Below are positions 1-12,609 of a stretch of 64,000 nucleotides of DNA, piece by piece; the stretch's first letter is position 1; each line of letters starts with the position of its first letter. The position numbers and the translations under genes are program-made. The stretch is from Streptococcus oricebi (GTDB lineage Bacteria > Bacillota > Bacilli > Lactobacillales > Streptococcaceae), in assembly GCF_017883985.1 (NCBI RefSeq), contig NZ_PRDG01000003.1, positions 194,991-258,990 on the forward strand, written 5' to 3'. The notes under the pieces are model-generated. The model searched no databases. It had not been told where the DNA came from and saw only the letters and a list, made by a program, of their open reading frames with translations.

Positions 1-224
1 AATTCTTGTCCAATGTATAAAATAGAAGTGACTATAAAACCAACCTGCCCCAAATAAAAGCTTTGTAAGACTTTTGTTGCTATAATATCAAAAGTAACTT
101 CACCATGGAATGGATTCAAAGATAGGGCTAAAATCGGGACACAAAACAAGGTGCTTAAAATAGTTAATAGAATCCATTTATTATATAAGTATTTTAGATT
201 CTCACTTTTTATATAGGCTAACAT
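1..224 (-). CDS. ABC-2 type permease, partial (runs off the left edge)
   Basis: This is the N-terminal 74 codons of a gene that continues beyond the window. The ATG is at 224-222, one base after the stop of the preceding permease gene, so the two are translationally coupled. The visible protein starts MLAYIKSENLKYLYNKW, followed by a hydrophobic segment (about residues 17-35), and resembles the start of a lantibiotic-immunity-type ABC permease subunit. With the ATPase and first permease upstream it would make the usual three-gene transporter of one ATPase and two permeases of about 250 residues. The family call rests mainly on context. Confidence 0.75.
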   Translation of the reverse strand, partial: MLAYIKSENLKYLYNKWILLTILSTLFCVPILALSLNPFHGEVTFDIIATKVLQSFYLGQVGFIVTSILYIGQE

Positions 225-225
225 C

Positions 226-1014
226 TTATTCACCGCCTCCTATATCATTCTTAACAAAACGAACAAAAGCAATTAAGCCAATTATTCCACACCATGATAG
301 TAGGATGACAATTGATGCTCCCACTTGCTTGGTTAAGGCAGCGGGAGAAGAAGCAATTAAACCTTGTCCTAAGGCAACAGGTAGATACTTTGCTACAACA
401 AAATGTGTAGCTAAGAAACTCCCGATATTGTAAACTTGAGGCAGTAAAAACAGCATGGAAACTACTGAATTTTTAAACAATAAGGCTATAAAATACGAAA
501 GAGTCCCAAGAAATACCCAGGATAAGGTGGCATACAGTATAAAAAGCCAAACATTGGGATTAAAACTATATAAAGGCAACCCTGATTTTCCTAGAGCTAT
601 ATGTGTCATGACTATCGTTACAAAAATAGACACAAACGACAGAACAACTGTAAATACAAGCCATACCAGAAGTTTGGAGATGAATAGTGTCCAACGATTT
701 GAAACGGATAAAGCACTTGTCCTAATTGTGCCTCTTTTATATTCTTTAGAACCATGAATCGCTCCAAGAATAATCATGACAAATATCCCAAATAGGGTCA
801 CATCAAAACCAATATACTCAATAGGAGGAATAGCTTCCGCCAGTTGAGAATTTGTTTCTGGAGTAGCGCTAAGTCCTGTCTCTAAAATCTGTTTACCACC
901 AACGAAAGCTAAAAAGGATTGGAAGAACACAAGAAATAGCAACACAATATGAGTGGCCCTTTGATAATATAGCTTTAGACATTCAGAATGTAAACTATAA
1001 AGAAATTGCATCAT
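226..1014 (-). CDS. ABC-2 type permease, lantibiotic-protection-like
   Basis: This is a 262-residue integral membrane protein with about six hydrophobic segments and no obvious soluble domain. The first membrane segment is at about 20-40 and a large extracytoplasmic loop follows (about 41-68). It starts with two ATG codons directly after the TAA of the ATPase gene, so it is co-translated with it. The arrangement ATPase-permease-permease is typical of MutF/E/G- or bacitracin-type exporters that remove peptide antibiotics from the membrane. No lantibiotic biosynthesis or two-component genes are visible, though they could lie left of the window. The substrate is inferred from gene layout only. 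Confidence 0.8.
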   Translation of the reverse strand: MMQFLYSLHSECLKLYYQRATHIVLLFLVFFQSFLAFVGGKQILETGLSATPETNSQLAEAIPPIEYIGFDVTLFGIFVMIILGAIHGSKEYKRGTIRTSALSVSNRWTLFISKLLVWLVFTVVLSFVSIFVTIVMTHIALGKSGLPLYSFNPNVWLFILYATLSWVFLGTLSYFIALLFKNSVVSMLFLLPQVYNIGSFLATHFVVAKYLPVALGQGLIASSPAALTKQVGASIVILLSWCGIIGLIAFVRFVKNDIGGGE

Positions 1015-1728
1015 TTATTTTCCTCCATCAGTCAGACTAAAGAAGACTTCTTCTAAAGAAGGTAGGTCTTGCATCACTTCTTGTAAGCTACCTGTTTTCA
1101 AAATATTACCTTTATTGATAATAACAACTTCATCAGTCACCGCTTCAACCTCCGTGAGAATATGTGATGAAAGCAATATTGTTTTTCCAAGCCTTGCTTG
1201 CTCTTTTATAAAATTTCTAAACCAGCGAATTCCACTAGGATCCAAACCGTTTGTTGGTTCATCTAAGATTAGAAATTGAGGATCTCCCAACAAGGCTGTT
1301 GCGATTCCCAATCGTTGCCCTTCTCCTAGTGATAAGGTTCCAATTTTTGATTTGGATTTATGCTTAATATCAGTGATTTCAAGAACCTCACTAATTCTCG
1401 AATAGTTAATGCCATTACTAGCTGCCACTATCCTCAAATGCTGGAGTACAGTTCGATCATCAGGTGCCCCAACACCATCAAAAGAGGCACCTACTGTTAG
1501 CAAAGGAAAATGTAGTTCTGTATATTTTCCACCCCCGATCCTCGCCTCTCCTGAGCTCGCTTTATCTAACCCCAATAAGATACGAAGAGTCGAACTCTTT
1601 CCAGCTCCGTTAGGTCCTAAAAAAGCTGTCACCTCCCCAGGCTGAGCAACAAAAGATATATTATGCAATATCTCTTCTTTGCCATGTTTTTTATATAGAT
1701 TAGAAATTTGAATTGTCTTATTTTCCAT
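1015..1728 (-). CDS. ABC transporter ATP-binding protein, lantibiotic-protection-like
   Basis: This 237-residue nucleotide-binding subunit would energise the two permeases downstream. It has a Walker A motif GPNGAGKSS at about residues 38-46, the signature LSLGEGQ at about 133, Walker B FLILDEP at about 152 and the H-loop SSHIL at about 188. It is the first gene of the operon and the permeases follow without a gap. The length and the short C-terminus fit stand-alone ATPases of antimicrobial-peptide protection transporters (BcrA/MutF type). Many such ATPases look alike, so the substrate is uncertain. Confidence 0.85.
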   Translation of the reverse strand: MENKTIQISNLYKKHGKEEILHNISFVAQPGEVTAFLGPNGAGKSSTLRILLGLDKASSGEARIGGGKYTELHFPLLTVGASFDGVGAPDDRTVLQHLRIVAASNGINYSRISEVLEITDIKHKSKSKIGTLSLGEGQRLGIATALLGDPQFLILDEPTNGLDPSGIRWFRNFIKEQARLGKTILLSSHILTEVEAVTDEVVIINKGNILKTGSLQEVMQDLPSLEEVFFSLTDGGK

Positions 1729-1930
1729 GATAACTCCTTATATTATTGTTTATTCAGCAAGTCCTACTTTCTCGTGCAAAACTTCTTGCACCTCGCTACT
1801 TCTAGATTGTAACAAATAATTTTCGGATAAATTTCAGGGTATCCGATAAATTAGAAACCTTAATCAAAGCCATTCATGTTTACTAAAAAGTATTTCCCAA
1901 ATTATTATTCCCAAACAAAAAGGAGGGGGA

Positions 1931-2031
1931 TTGTTGAAGGCGACGAATAAAACAAGCGAAGGTTGTATCAAAAAAACAGTCCAGTGGACTGTTGAAGATA
2001 GCTAATAAAACCAGCAAAGATTGTGGCAAAA
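1931..2031. repeat. Two imperfect direct repeats flanking a 15-bp palindrome
   Basis: The 425-base gap between the ABC operon and the beta-glucosidase gene holds no gene. It contains two related segments of about 43 bases, 1931-1973 and 1988-2031. Each runs from GTTGAAG through AATAAAAC to a TTGT..CAAAA ending. Between and partly overlapping them lies CAGTCCAGTGGACTG (1977-1991), a perfect 6-bp stem with a 3-base loop. The repeat looks like a degenerate intergenic element. I cannot name the family. Confidence 0.6.
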
Positions 2032-2153
2032 TTCATATCCTGAAAAGGCGAAGTTAAAATCCCAAAAATTACCGCGTCTTGAACTTTTTACTAGCCTATT
2101 TTATAAACTTGATATTTTTCCAAAACTCTCTCCCTTTCCAGCCAATTCTGCTT

Positions 2154-5520
<3,367 letters not shown>

Positions 5521-5542
5521 TCAGATTTTATGACCCTAGTTT

Positions 5543-5556
5543 AGCATGCGCTTTCA
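5543..5556 (-). promoter_or_regulatory. cre-like site upstream of bglP
   Basis: On the minus strand the sequence reads TGAAAGCGCATGCT, matching 12 of 14 positions of the consensus TGNAARCGNWWWCA. It lies about 40 bases upstream of the PTS start codon, where CcpA-HPr(Ser-P) binding would block transcription. This is inferred from the motif alone. Confidence 0.5.
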
Positions 5557-5603
5557 GTCCCTACAAGGCTGAAAGAAGAAATTGGTTCAAGGTTTCAAAA
5601 GAA

Positions 5604-5645
5604 AGAAAAAAAGACCCCTTTTTTTGAAACAAAGGTCCTTTTTAG
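5604..5645 (-). terminator. Probable terminator downstream of the RpiR gene
   Basis: Read on the minus strand, an AAAG(G)ACC arm pairs with GGTCTTT across an A/T-rich loop and runs into seven T. It separates the rpiR-type gene from the promoter region of the PTS operon, so the two would be transcribed separately. Confidence 0.55.
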
Positions 5646-5735
5646 GCTCAGCCTCTTTTAAAAATTAAGATGAACAGGGTATCTCTGCTAGCCTAGTTTG
5701 AACTTACAAGAGGCTGGAAGCAAATAGAATCCCAC

Positions 5736-6578
5736 TCAAAGATCTTCTGCCTGGCTTTTGAGCATGGCCAAGGAAGAGGCTAGGTGACGGTCGTATTGCT
5801 TGGCTAAGAGGAGGGCAAAAAGTAAATCGAGAACATAGTTACTAGCCGCAAAGGAAGAGATAACATCTAGACTTAAAAGTGAGTCCCGATTGGGAATCTC
5901 CACCAGCTCATGGCAGGATGGCTTGAGCCCCTGATGATGAGGACCAGCAATCCCTACTACATAGGTTGCCGTTTTATGACGCAGATAGTGGGCCATCTCC
6001 TGAACACTGGCATTTTCTCCCGTAAAGCTCAAAAAGAGGGCCACCCTACGCTGGTCTTTTCTGGCAGCCAAATAGTGGTAATTGAGGCTTTCATAGGCTA
6101 CCGCTTCTCGTCCCAGAGTCGCAAATTTAAAGGCCGCGGTCTGAGCCAGATGATAGCTAATCCCCGTCCCGTAAAATTCAATTCGCTCTGCCTGATGGAG
6201 GTAATTAGCAATCCTATTCATCACTTGCTTGGATAGGCCTAATTTAGTATTGGTCAGGGCCTTGTCATAAAGACCAGGTAAAATATCCACCAAATCTTGG
6301 AAACGACTCTCTCCGGTAATCGGCTCCTGGGCTAGGAGGCGTTCAAAGTGTTGCTTTTGGTTAAGCTCGAGTAGGAGCTTTAACTTTAACTCTTGATAAC
6401 CAGTCAAACCCAGCTTTTTACTCAGCCGAACAACAGTAGCCTTGCTGGTCAAGGACTTGCGGGCCAACTGACTGATGGACAGATTTTCAAGCTCTGCTGG
6501 GTGCTCTAAAAGATAGGCTGCCACCAGCTGCTCCTGAGGAGTGAGGCCTTCTTTTTCTTCTAATTGTTCTAATAGCAT
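5736..6578 (-). CDS. RpiR/MurR-family transcriptional regulator
   Basis: This 280-residue regulator has an N-terminal helix-turn-helix (about 1-75, including SISQLARKSLTSKATVVRLS) and a C-terminal SIS sugar-phosphate-binding domain (about 105-250, with IEFYGTGISYHLAQ). Proteins of this build bind phosphosugars and control nearby sugar genes. It sits immediately upstream of, and in the same direction as, the beta-glucoside PTS and GH1 genes, so it is probably their specific regulator. The effector would be a phosphorylated beta-glucoside. Whether it activates or represses cannot be told. Confidence 0.85.
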   Translation of the reverse strand: MLLEQLEEKEGLTPQEQLVAAYLLEHPAELENLSISQLARKSLTSKATVVRLSKKLGLTGYQELKLKLLLELNQKQHFERLLAQEPITGESRFQDLVDILPGLYDKALTNTKLGLSKQVMNRIANYLHQAERIEFYGTGISYHLAQTAAFKFATLGREAVAYESLNYHYLAARKDQRRVALFLSFTGENASVQEMAHYLRHKTATYVVGIAGPHHQGLKPSCHELVEIPNRDSLLSLDVISSFAASNYVLDLLFALLLAKQYDRHLASSLAMLKSQAEDL

Positions 6579-6613
6579 ACGCTCTCCTTGTAAGCCTTTT
6601 CTTCTATTATACA

Positions 6614-6644
6614 GAAAAAGACCGAGTTTTGCACCCGGTCTTTT
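6614..6644 (-). terminator. Terminator of the glyQS operon
   Basis: On the minus strand AAAAGACCG pairs with CGGTCTTTT around a 12-base loop, followed by a T tract. It lies just beyond the UPF0291 gene and ends the glyQ-glyS-UPF0291 transcript. Confidence 0.85.
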
Positions 6645-6661
6645 CAGTCCCCTCTTTTATC

Positions 6662-6919
6662 TTAGGAGTTGGGGTCGTCCAAGGAGCGGCCATGCAGCCC
6701 CTTTTCACGTTGGACTTGGCGGAGTTTTTCTGGGGTGACGTCGTTGCCGTCCTCATCGACCAGCTTGATTCCCTCCACATGGTGGCGAATGCTACGCCGA
6801 TAGCCCTCGATATACTCCTCTCTGAGCTTGGCCTGCTCTACCTTTTCTTCTGGCGTCAGGCCTTCTGCCTTTTTCTTTTTGGCTAATTCATTGATCCGGT
6901 TGATTTTTGCTTGTTCCAT
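6662..6919 (-). CDS. UPF0291 (DUF896) family protein
   Basis: This small, highly charged cytoplasmic protein of 85 residues starts [17 protein letters not shown] and carries the family pattern [18 protein letters not shown]. The start at 6919 is chosen because AGGAGG lies at the right distance; an in-frame upstream codon at 6961 has no ribosome site and would overlap glyS. The family (YnzC type) is a short helical hairpin of unknown role. It lies 10 bases after the glyS stop and before the operon terminator, so it is the last gene of the glycyl-tRNA synthetase operon. Confidence 0.88.
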   Translation of the reverse strand: MEQAKINRINELAKKKKAEGLTPEEKVEQAKLREEYIEGYRRSIRHHVEGIKLVDEDGNDVTPEKLRQVQREKGLHGRSLDDPNS

Positions 6920-6929
6920 CAAGGTCCTC

Positions 6930-8966
6930 CTATTTGGTATTGATTTGGTTAAACTGGGCAATTTCTGCTGCCGTTTGGGTCAAGCGCTTCAGCAAGGCCA
7001 GACGATTGCGCCGTAAATCCTGGTCTTCAGCCATGACCATGGTATTGTCAAAGAAAGTGTCAATGACTGGACTTAGGGCAAAAAGTTGTGAAATATTAGC
7101 CTCTAAATCATCAGACAAGTGCAGGTCTTCCAAGGCCAGAAATAGGTCCTTTTCAGCCTCATTTTCAAATAGGATTGGATTGACCGTAGAACTATCAGCC
7201 TTGCTGGCTAGGTTAAAGACCCGGGCCAGACTCTCAACGGCTGGCTTAAAGCCCTCTTCTCTGGCTTTTTCTGCTAGGAGCTTGGCTGCCTCAATCAGAT
7301 TTCTGACAACCAGAGTCCGGCTATTAAGGACGGCTGCTACAATATCCTTAGGAATACTGCTGTCCATCATCTTTTCAATCCGAGCCCTAAAGAAGGCCAG
7401 AACTTCCTCTTGATGACTATAGCTTAGACTAGCAAAGGACAGCTGATAGAGCTCGCTTATCAGCTGGGCCAAATCAATCTCCCAGCCAAATTTATCCAGG
7501 ATGCGCACCACTCCCTGGGTAGCCCGACGCAGGGCATAAGGATCGTTAGAACCAGATGGAATCAGGCCGACCGAGAAGAAGGAGAGAATGGTATCCAGTT
7601 TATCAGCCAAGGCTAGGATTGCCCCCACCTTACTATCAGGCAGTTGACCATCAGCCGAACTTGGCAGATAGTGCTCCCGAATGGCCTGGGCTACTGCCTT
7701 ATTTTCACCTGCTAGGAGGGCATACTTTTCCCCCATAATCCCTTGCAGTTCATCAAATTCTCCTACCATGCCAGTCAAGAGGTCAAACTTATAAATGGCT
7801 GCTACCCTTTCCAAATCCTTGACTTCATGCTCAGCCAAACCGGCCTTTTGGGCCAAAACTTGGGCAATCTGACTGGTCCGCTCCATGTGCTCCGAGAGAC
7901 TTCCGATTTTTTCATGGAAAGTCACGTTGTCGAGCTTGGCTACCAAGTCCTCAATTTGAAGTTTTTGGTCCTCCCGCCAGAAGAAATCAGCATCCTCCAA
8001 GCGAGCCACCAGAACCTTTTGATTACCCTTGACCACATTTTCCAGGTGCTGGCTATTTCCGTTGCGGACAGAGACAAAGTAAGGGAGGAGCTTACCGGCC
8101 TCATCACGCACAACAAAGTAACGTTGGTTGACCTTCATTGAGGTAACCAGAACCTCCTCTGGTACCTCCAGATAGCGCTCATCGAAGCGGCCGATAAAGG
8201 CCGTTGGGTACTCAATCAAGTTTAATACCTCATTAAAGAGGTCCTCGTCAATCTCTACCTGAACATGGCGCTCCCGCTCAATCTCCTTAATCTGCTCTAA
8301 AATCAGATTGCCCCGTTCAAGCGGATTCGCAATGACATAAACAGACTCTAGGTCCTGCTCATAAGAATCAGCCGATTGCAACTCAACTTCCTGGCCTAGA
8401 AAACGGTGGCCTCGACTGATTCGAGAGCCCTTGATATCTAGGAAATCCAAGTCAAAGACTTGATTATCTAGGAGAACAGTTAGGGTATGGACGGGACGGA
8501 TGTATTCAAAACTATTATTGGCCCAGTGCATATTAACAGGGAAGGTCAAACTTTCCAAAACCTCTACCAGCTGAGGAACGATTTCTTCTACTGGACGGCC
8601 GATTTCTTCCTTGCTGACATAGACATATTCCTCACCCTTAATTTCCCTAAAAGTGATGTCAGCCGTAGTCAGCCCCTTGCCTCGGACAAAGCCCTCGGCT
8701 GCCTTGGTAAAGTTGCCATCAGCATCTAGGGCGATTTTCTTACTTGGCCCCTTGAAGTCCTCGCTCAAATCGCTTTGCTTATCGGCCAAACCGACTACCC
8801 GCACCGCCAAGCGCCGCGGGGTTGAAAACATTTCAATCTTTTCAAAAGACAGTCTCTTCTGGTCTAAAAATTGGCCCAACTTATCGCGCAACTGCTTCAT
8901 GCTAGGAGTGACAACATAAGCTGGCATCTCTTCTAGGCCTAATTCTACTAATAAATTCTTGGTCAT
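6930..8966 (-). CDS. glyS: Glycyl-tRNA synthetase beta subunit
   Basis: This is the large subunit of the heterotetrameric bacterial glycyl-tRNA synthetase, which recognises tRNA-Gly. At 678 residues it has the normal length, starts [19 protein letters not shown], and shows the family landmarks PRRLAVRV (about 50), [10 protein letters not shown] (about 192) and the HD-like region with LLTGMVGEF (about 400). Its start codon overlaps the glyQ stop by one base (TAATG), giving coupled synthesis of the two subunits. Expression should depend on the distant T-box leader at about 12.7 kb. Confidence 0.97.
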   Translation of the reverse strand: MTKNLLVELGLEEMPAYVVTPSMKQLRDKLGQFLDQKRLSFEKIEMFSTPRRLAVRVVGLADKQSDLSEDFKGPSKKIALDADGNFTKAAEGFVRGKGLTTADITFREIKGEEYVYVSKEEIGRPVEEIVPQLVEVLESLTFPVNMHWANNSFEYIRPVHTLTVLLDNQVFDLDFLDIKGSRISRGHRFLGQEVELQSADSYEQDLESVYVIANPLERGNLILEQIKEIERERHVQVEIDEDLFNEVLNLIEYPTAFIGRFDERYLEVPEEVLVTSMKVNQRYFVVRDEAGKLLPYFVSVRNGNSQHLENVVKGNQKVLVARLEDADFFWREDQKLQIEDLVAKLDNVTFHEKIGSLSEHMERTSQIAQVLAQKAGLAEHEVKDLERVAAIYKFDLLTGMVGEFDELQGIMGEKYALLAGENKAVAQAIREHYLPSSADGQLPDSKVGAILALADKLDTILSFFSVGLIPSGSNDPYALRRATQGVVRILDKFGWEIDLAQLISELYQLSFASLSYSHQEEVLAFFRARIEKMMDSSIPKDIVAAVLNSRTLVVRNLIEAAKLLAEKAREEGFKPAVESLARVFNLASKADSSTVNPILFENEAEKDLFLALEDLHLSDDLEANISQLFALSPVIDTFFDNTMVMAEDQDLRRNRLALLKRLTQTAAEIAQFNQINTK

Positions 8967-9883
8967 TATGCTTCCTCCTCAGCCAATAATTTTTCCCGAC
9001 TGGCCTCGTCCAAAAGTGGATAGCCTAAACGCTTACGCTCAGCGACAAAGGTCTTGGCAACTACGCGGGCTAGGTTACGAATGCGGGCGATATAGCCTGC
9101 CCGCTCGGTTACAGAAACGGCTCCACGCGCATCCAATAAGTTAAAAGTGTGGGAACACTTGAGCACATAGTCATAGGCTGGGTGGACCAGGTGCTCCTCT
9201 AGACAGCGCTTAGCCTCCGCCTCAAACTTATCAAAATTAGATAAAAGCAAGGCCTGGTCGCTGATTTCAAAACTGTATTTTGAATGCTCAAACTCTGGCT
9301 GGGTGAAAATTTCACCGTATTTGACACCATCTGCCCATTCAATATCGTAAACCGAGTCCACTTCCTGGATGTAGGAAGCCAGACGCTCTAAGCCATAGGT
9401 CACCTCAGCAGTAACTGGTTTGGTCGCAAGACCCCCAACCTGCTGGAAGTAGGTAAACTGGGTAATTTCCATGCCGTCTAGCCAGACCTCCCAGCCAAGA
9501 CCAGCCGAGCCAGTTGACGGATTTTCCCAGTTGTCCTCGACAAAACGAATGTCGTGCTCCAAGGGATTGATCCCCAAGACTTCCAAGGATTGCAAATAGA
9601 GTTCCTGGATATTGCTAGGACTGGGCTTCATGACCACTTGAAACTGGTGGTGCTGGTAGAGCCGGTTGGGGTTCTCCCCATAGCGCCCGTCTGCCGGACG
9701 ACGGGAAGGCTCCACATAGGCTGCATTCCAAGGCTCAGGCCCAATCGCCCGCAGGAAGGTATAAGGACTCATAGTCCCCGCCCCTTTTTCATTATCATAG
9801 GCCTGCATCAGCATACAGCCCTGGTCATTCCAAAATTGTTGAAGAGTTAAGATAATCTCTTGGAAGGTTAGTTTTTTAGTCAT
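8966..9883 (-). CDS. glyQ: Glycyl-tRNA synthetase alpha subunit
   Basis: This is the catalytic class II aminoacyl-tRNA synthetase subunit, which activates glycine with ATP. The 305-residue protein starts [18 protein letters not shown] and contains [15 protein letters not shown] (about 38-52) and [13 protein letters not shown] (about 62-74), all typical of GlyQ. A good ribosome site (GAGGAG) precedes the ATG, but only 32 bases separate it from the small gene upstream and they contain no T-box, terminator or good promoter. Its usual leader is found 2.7 kb upstream, beyond four T7SS-like genes. Confidence 0.97.
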   Translation of the reverse strand: MTKKLTFQEIILTLQQFWNDQGCMLMQAYDNEKGAGTMSPYTFLRAIGPEPWNAAYVEPSRRPADGRYGENPNRLYQHHQFQVVMKPSPSNIQELYLQSLEVLGINPLEHDIRFVEDNWENPSTGSAGLGWEVWLDGMEITQFTYFQQVGGLATKPVTAEVTYGLERLASYIQEVDSVYDIEWADGVKYGEIFTQPEFEHSKYSFEISDQALLLSNFDKFEAEAKRCLEEHLVHPAYDYVLKCSHTFNLLDARGAVSVTERAGYIARIRNLARVVAKTFVAERKRLGYPLLDEASREKLLAEEEA

Positions 9884-9915
9884 AGTGTTCTCCTCGGTTT
9901 GCTTAGATATAGTTA

Positions 9916-10206
9916 TTAAATAGAGTCAAAATCTTTTGAATGTTTGTCAATCGTTTCATCAATGGCCGTCTGACCTTTTCCTTTTATTTTTTCATTCATT
10001 TGATAAGATAGAGTTGTTATAGCTGTCTTAGTAGTAGCTGCCGTGATACTTATTTGTTTATCATAATCCGCCTCTATCTTTTTTCGTTCGGCCTTTATCG
10101 GTGGGGCACAAAAAGCTTTAATAGCAGCTTTTTCTAAGTCCTTTTTAATTTCTTTCAAGTCTTTTTTTCCTTGCAGTACATCTCCAATAGTATCTATCAC
10201 ATCCAT
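9916..10206 (-). CDS. Small helical protein, possible secretion partner of the T7SS lipase
   Basis: This is a 96-residue, charged, mainly helical protein without signal peptide or membrane segment. It starts [20 protein letters not shown] after a good GGAGG site. I do not recognise a domain. It is the fourth gene of a cassette (lipoprotein, lipase-helical fusion, coiled coil, this gene). Its position and size fit the pair of small helical targeting factors described for the S. aureus secreted lipase TslA (TlaA1/TlaA2, recalled from the literature) and the Lap proteins of LXG toxins. The role is inferred from context. The stop is 32 bases before glyQ. Confidence 0.6.
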   Translation of the reverse strand: MDVIDTIGDVLQGKKDLKEIKKDLEKAAIKAFCAPPIKAERKKIEADYDKQISITAATTKTAITTLSYQMNEKIKGKGQTAIDETIDKHSKDFDSI

Positions 10207-10216
10207 ACTTCGCCTC

Positions 10217-10615
10217 CTAATTTTCTTGGTTCGCCTGTTTTCTTAGTAGGTAGCTCTCTTCAAGACTATCTTCTACTTTCCTATAATTTTTATTATAATC
10301 AGTCCTTATTTTTTCATCTTTGATTTCTAAATCTTGTACTTGTTTGCGATAAACCATTTCTGTAGCATTCCTATAGGTGTACAGTAATTGCTGAAACTCG
10401 GCAAGCTTCTCATCGTCTCTCTCCTCTTTTTTTGCAAAATGATAGGAAAGTTCGCTAAAATCGTCAAGTATATGATACAGTTGATTACGATTATTTTCTA
10501 ACTTTGCAAAAGATTGATTGATTTTCTTTTTTGAAAGTTGGTAGTCGTCTTCTAACTGCTCTAATTGTTGCTTTTGTTTGTTTATTTTTTCTTGGATTAG
10601 GTCGAACTTGTCCAT
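10217..10615 (-). CDS. Coiled-coil protein, Lap2-like secretion partner
   Basis: This 132-residue, almost entirely helical protein has strong heptad character (INKQKQQLEQLEDDYQLSKK near the start, YRNATEMVYRKQVQDLEIKD later). It has no signal peptide. The start overlaps the end of the lipase-type gene by 19 bases and has a GGAGG site. Size, composition and position next to a T7SS-type effector are like Lap2/DUF3958 or YwqH-like proteins, which bind the helical export domain of LXG proteins. It probably pairs with the 96-residue protein downstream to present the effector to EssC. Confidence 0.65.
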   Translation of the reverse strand: MDKFDLIQEKINKQKQQLEQLEDDYQLSKKKINQSFAKLENNRNQLYHILDDFSELSYHFAKKEERDDEKLAEFQQLLYTYRNATEMVYRKQVQDLEIKDEKIRTDYNKNYRKVEDSLEESYLLRKQANQEN

Positions 10616-11889
10616 TGATTGATATCCTCCGCTAAACGAGCATCTGCCGCCACGGCCTGCTCAATCCCCGCTTTAATTTGTCCCTCTAAATTTGTAAAGG
10701 TACTAACAATTGATGCCATATTACTTGTTTTTTTATCAAAATGCTCCTTAGTCTTGGTGACAATACTATTATAAGTCACACCTGCCTCTGCATAAGTTGC
10801 TTGTACTTCATCACTGCTCAATTCTGTTACAAACCAAGGAATTTCTTTGCTTTTGTTATAAGCCTTTTCTGCCTCCTCCACGGCCTTTTGGGCAGTAGTC
10901 GCTATTTCATCAGCTCCATTTTGAACCGTTTCAGTCAAGGAAGCCGCTAGGGCTGTAGCTTGCAAGCTATCCAGATAAAACATCTCATTGGAACTGAGGC
11001 TACCATCTGCTGAAAATTTATCAACCAACTTACTAACAGTGAGATTTGCCCGCTGAATTTTTTGCAGACTTTCCGTATTTTTCTTTTCTAACTGTGAAAC
11101 CTTTTTGGGCTCGGTCACTTCTAGAATGGTCTTGACTTGTTCTTTTAAGTCCCCATTACCAGTTATCTCGGGGTCAATACCATGTCCACCTGAATTTTTC
11201 AAGACATAGTCACTACCAATGTAAAGCCCTCCAACTGGACGGGAAATATTATTTAAAGGATCCCCTTCCGTCCTAATACGAGTTACTTGTCCCGTAAAAG
11301 TTGCCGTTTTCTTTAAGGTATCATTGTTGGTTGAAACCAACTTATCCGATATCAGTATATCAGTCAGGGCATTTACAACCGTAGATAAAGGTCTAATAGC
11401 AGCCCCTGCAGGAACATTCAAGGGAGCAGCATTGTAGACTACTGTATTTTGCACATTGTACTCCAGAGCTACCCGCTGGGCAATATTGCCACCTAGGGAA
11501 TGACCCGTTAAGGTAATATTGTTCCCATATTTTTTCTGGACTTTTTCGTAAAAAGCATAGGCTGGCCCATAGTGATAACCACCTCCCATGGCAATACTAT
11601 AGCCGTCCGCCATGATGTCATGCCAGAGGTCGGCATTGGGATTAGTCCCTGTGTAGGCGATGATAACCTCACCCGTCTTCTTATCCAAAAAAGCAGTCCC
11701 ACTCGTCCCTGTATTGGGCTCATGAAAATCGTCCAGGTATTGGAGGTTGGAGGGGATAGGTTTTCTATCCTTAACTAATTTAACCAAGTCATCTTTTGTT
11801 TGAAATTCATTAGACTGCTTAACTCTTACATTCTCAAATTCGTAAGTTAAATTTGCCGCATCTAATGTTGATATTTCACTAATTGCCAT
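10597..11889 (-). CDS. TslA-like effector: N-terminal class 3 lipase, C-terminal helical T7SS-targeting region
   Basis: This protein of 430 residues is a putative secreted lipase toxin. Residues about 1-250 form an alpha/beta hydrolase with the nucleophile elbow TGHSLGGNIA (Ser131) and a likely triad completed by Asp210 (TEGDPLN) and His236 (SGGHGIDP). Residues about 258-430 are long helices without a signal peptide. The layout, enzyme first and helical export part last, is the reverse of LXG toxins and matches the S. aureus T7SS phospholipase TslA as I recall it. The start at 11889 is set by GGAGG seven bases upstream; it overlaps the lipoprotein gene by 11 bases. A housekeeping intracellular lipase is the alternative, but the neighbours argue against it. 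Confidence 0.75.
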   Translation of the reverse strand: MAISEISTLDAANLTYEFENVRVKQSNEFQTKDDLVKLVKDRKPIPSNLQYLDDFHEPNTGTSGTAFLDKKTGEVIIAYTGTNPNADLWHDIMADGYSIAMGGGYHYGPAYAFYEKVQKKYGNNITLTGHSLGGNIAQRVALEYNVQNTVVYNAAPLNVPAGAAIRPLSTVVNALTDILISDKLVSTNNDTLKKTATFTGQVTRIRTEGDPLNNISRPVGGLYIGSDYVLKNSGGHGIDPEITGNGDLKEQVKTILEVTEPKKVSQLEKKNTESLQKIQRANLTVSKLVDKFSADGSLSSNEMFYLDSLQATALAASLTETVQNGADEIATTAQKAVEEAEKAYNKSKEIPWFVTELSSDEVQATYAEAGVTYNSIVTKTKEHFDKKTSNMASIVSTFTNLEGQIKAGIEQAVAADARLAEDINQWTSST

Positions 11890-12565
11890 TATATACCTCC
11901 GCGTTTGATACCGTTTCTCTAAAATAAAATCCGTCATCATAGTTAATGATTACTGAATAATAGTAATATCCCGGATTTTGTAATGAACTTCCTATTTTTA
12001 ATATAGAATTTTCCGTTTCTTTTTTACTAAAATACTCATTTACTAATCTATTATTTAAATGATAGGATATATCAAATCCATTTGTAACAGAGTTATAGTT
12101 TTTCTCTTTTAACTTAAATTTAGAAAAAATATTTTTGTTTAAAGTTAGTTTTTGAAATAAGAAACCACCAAATTTCCAGATTTCCTTTGCCTTTTGTTCA
12201 TCTGAAAAGACAAACTGACCGTTGACATAGTTTACTTCAATTTCTTCATCTGGCTTTTGATTTACATCGTCAGTAGAAGGAGTTTTTGTCAGTTTTCCAG
12301 AAATGGTTTTATTGTCAGATTTTCCTTCTAAAATAAAATCTATACTATAGTTGCCTTTCTTTAGATATACTTGTTCAATCTTAAACCCTTCCGGAAATTC
12401 CTTAAACAGGTCGAAGAGGTTTTCGGTTGGATAGACGCGGCTGACCTCTGAAACTTTGTTTTCTATCCATTCGCGGCTATTTTTGTTTTCTCCACACGCT
12501 GATAATGTCACCATAGCTATTCCTCCTAATAATAAAGCAAGTATGAATGTGAGTTTTTTCTTCAT
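11879..12565 (-). CDS. Lipoprotein, putative immunity protein for the T7SS lipase
   Basis: This is a 228-residue lipoprotein: lysine-rich N-terminus, hydrophobic core and a lipobox ending at Cys24 (TLSACGEN). The mature part is polar, with no membrane segment, and resembles tandem-lipoprotein or cystatin-like folds in general character. It is the first gene of the cassette and overlaps the lipase gene. In S. aureus the TslA toxin is neutralised by a surface lipoprotein (TilA), so anchoring outside the membrane, where an incoming phospholipase would act, makes immunity the likely role. It is very AT-rich compared with the glyQS genes, suggesting acquisition. Confidence 0.7.
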   Translation of the reverse strand: MKKKLTFILALLLGGIAMVTLSACGENKNSREWIENKVSEVSRVYPTENLFDLFKEFPEGFKIEQVYLKKGNYSIDFILEGKSDNKTISGKLTKTPSTDDVNQKPDEEIEVNYVNGQFVFSDEQKAKEIWKFGGFLFQKLTLNKNIFSKFKLKEKNYNSVTNGFDISYHLNNRLVNEYFSKKETENSILKIGSSLQNPGYYYYSVIINYDDGFYFRETVSNAEVYNGN

Positions 12566-12609
12566 GACAGCTCCTTTTATCTAACTAAACAATATTTTTT
12601 AAGACAAGC

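Noticed and set aside
1..1728. Lantibiotic biosynthesis locus
   Set aside because: Only the protection-type transporter is visible; no precursor peptide, LanM/LanB/LanC or two-component system lies inside the window.
9884..9960. A separate promoter directly before glyQ
   Set aside because: A TTGACA occurs near 9945 on the minus strand, but no -10 lies at 16-18 bases; the nearest AT-rich hexamers are at 14 or 22. I cannot exclude weak activity.
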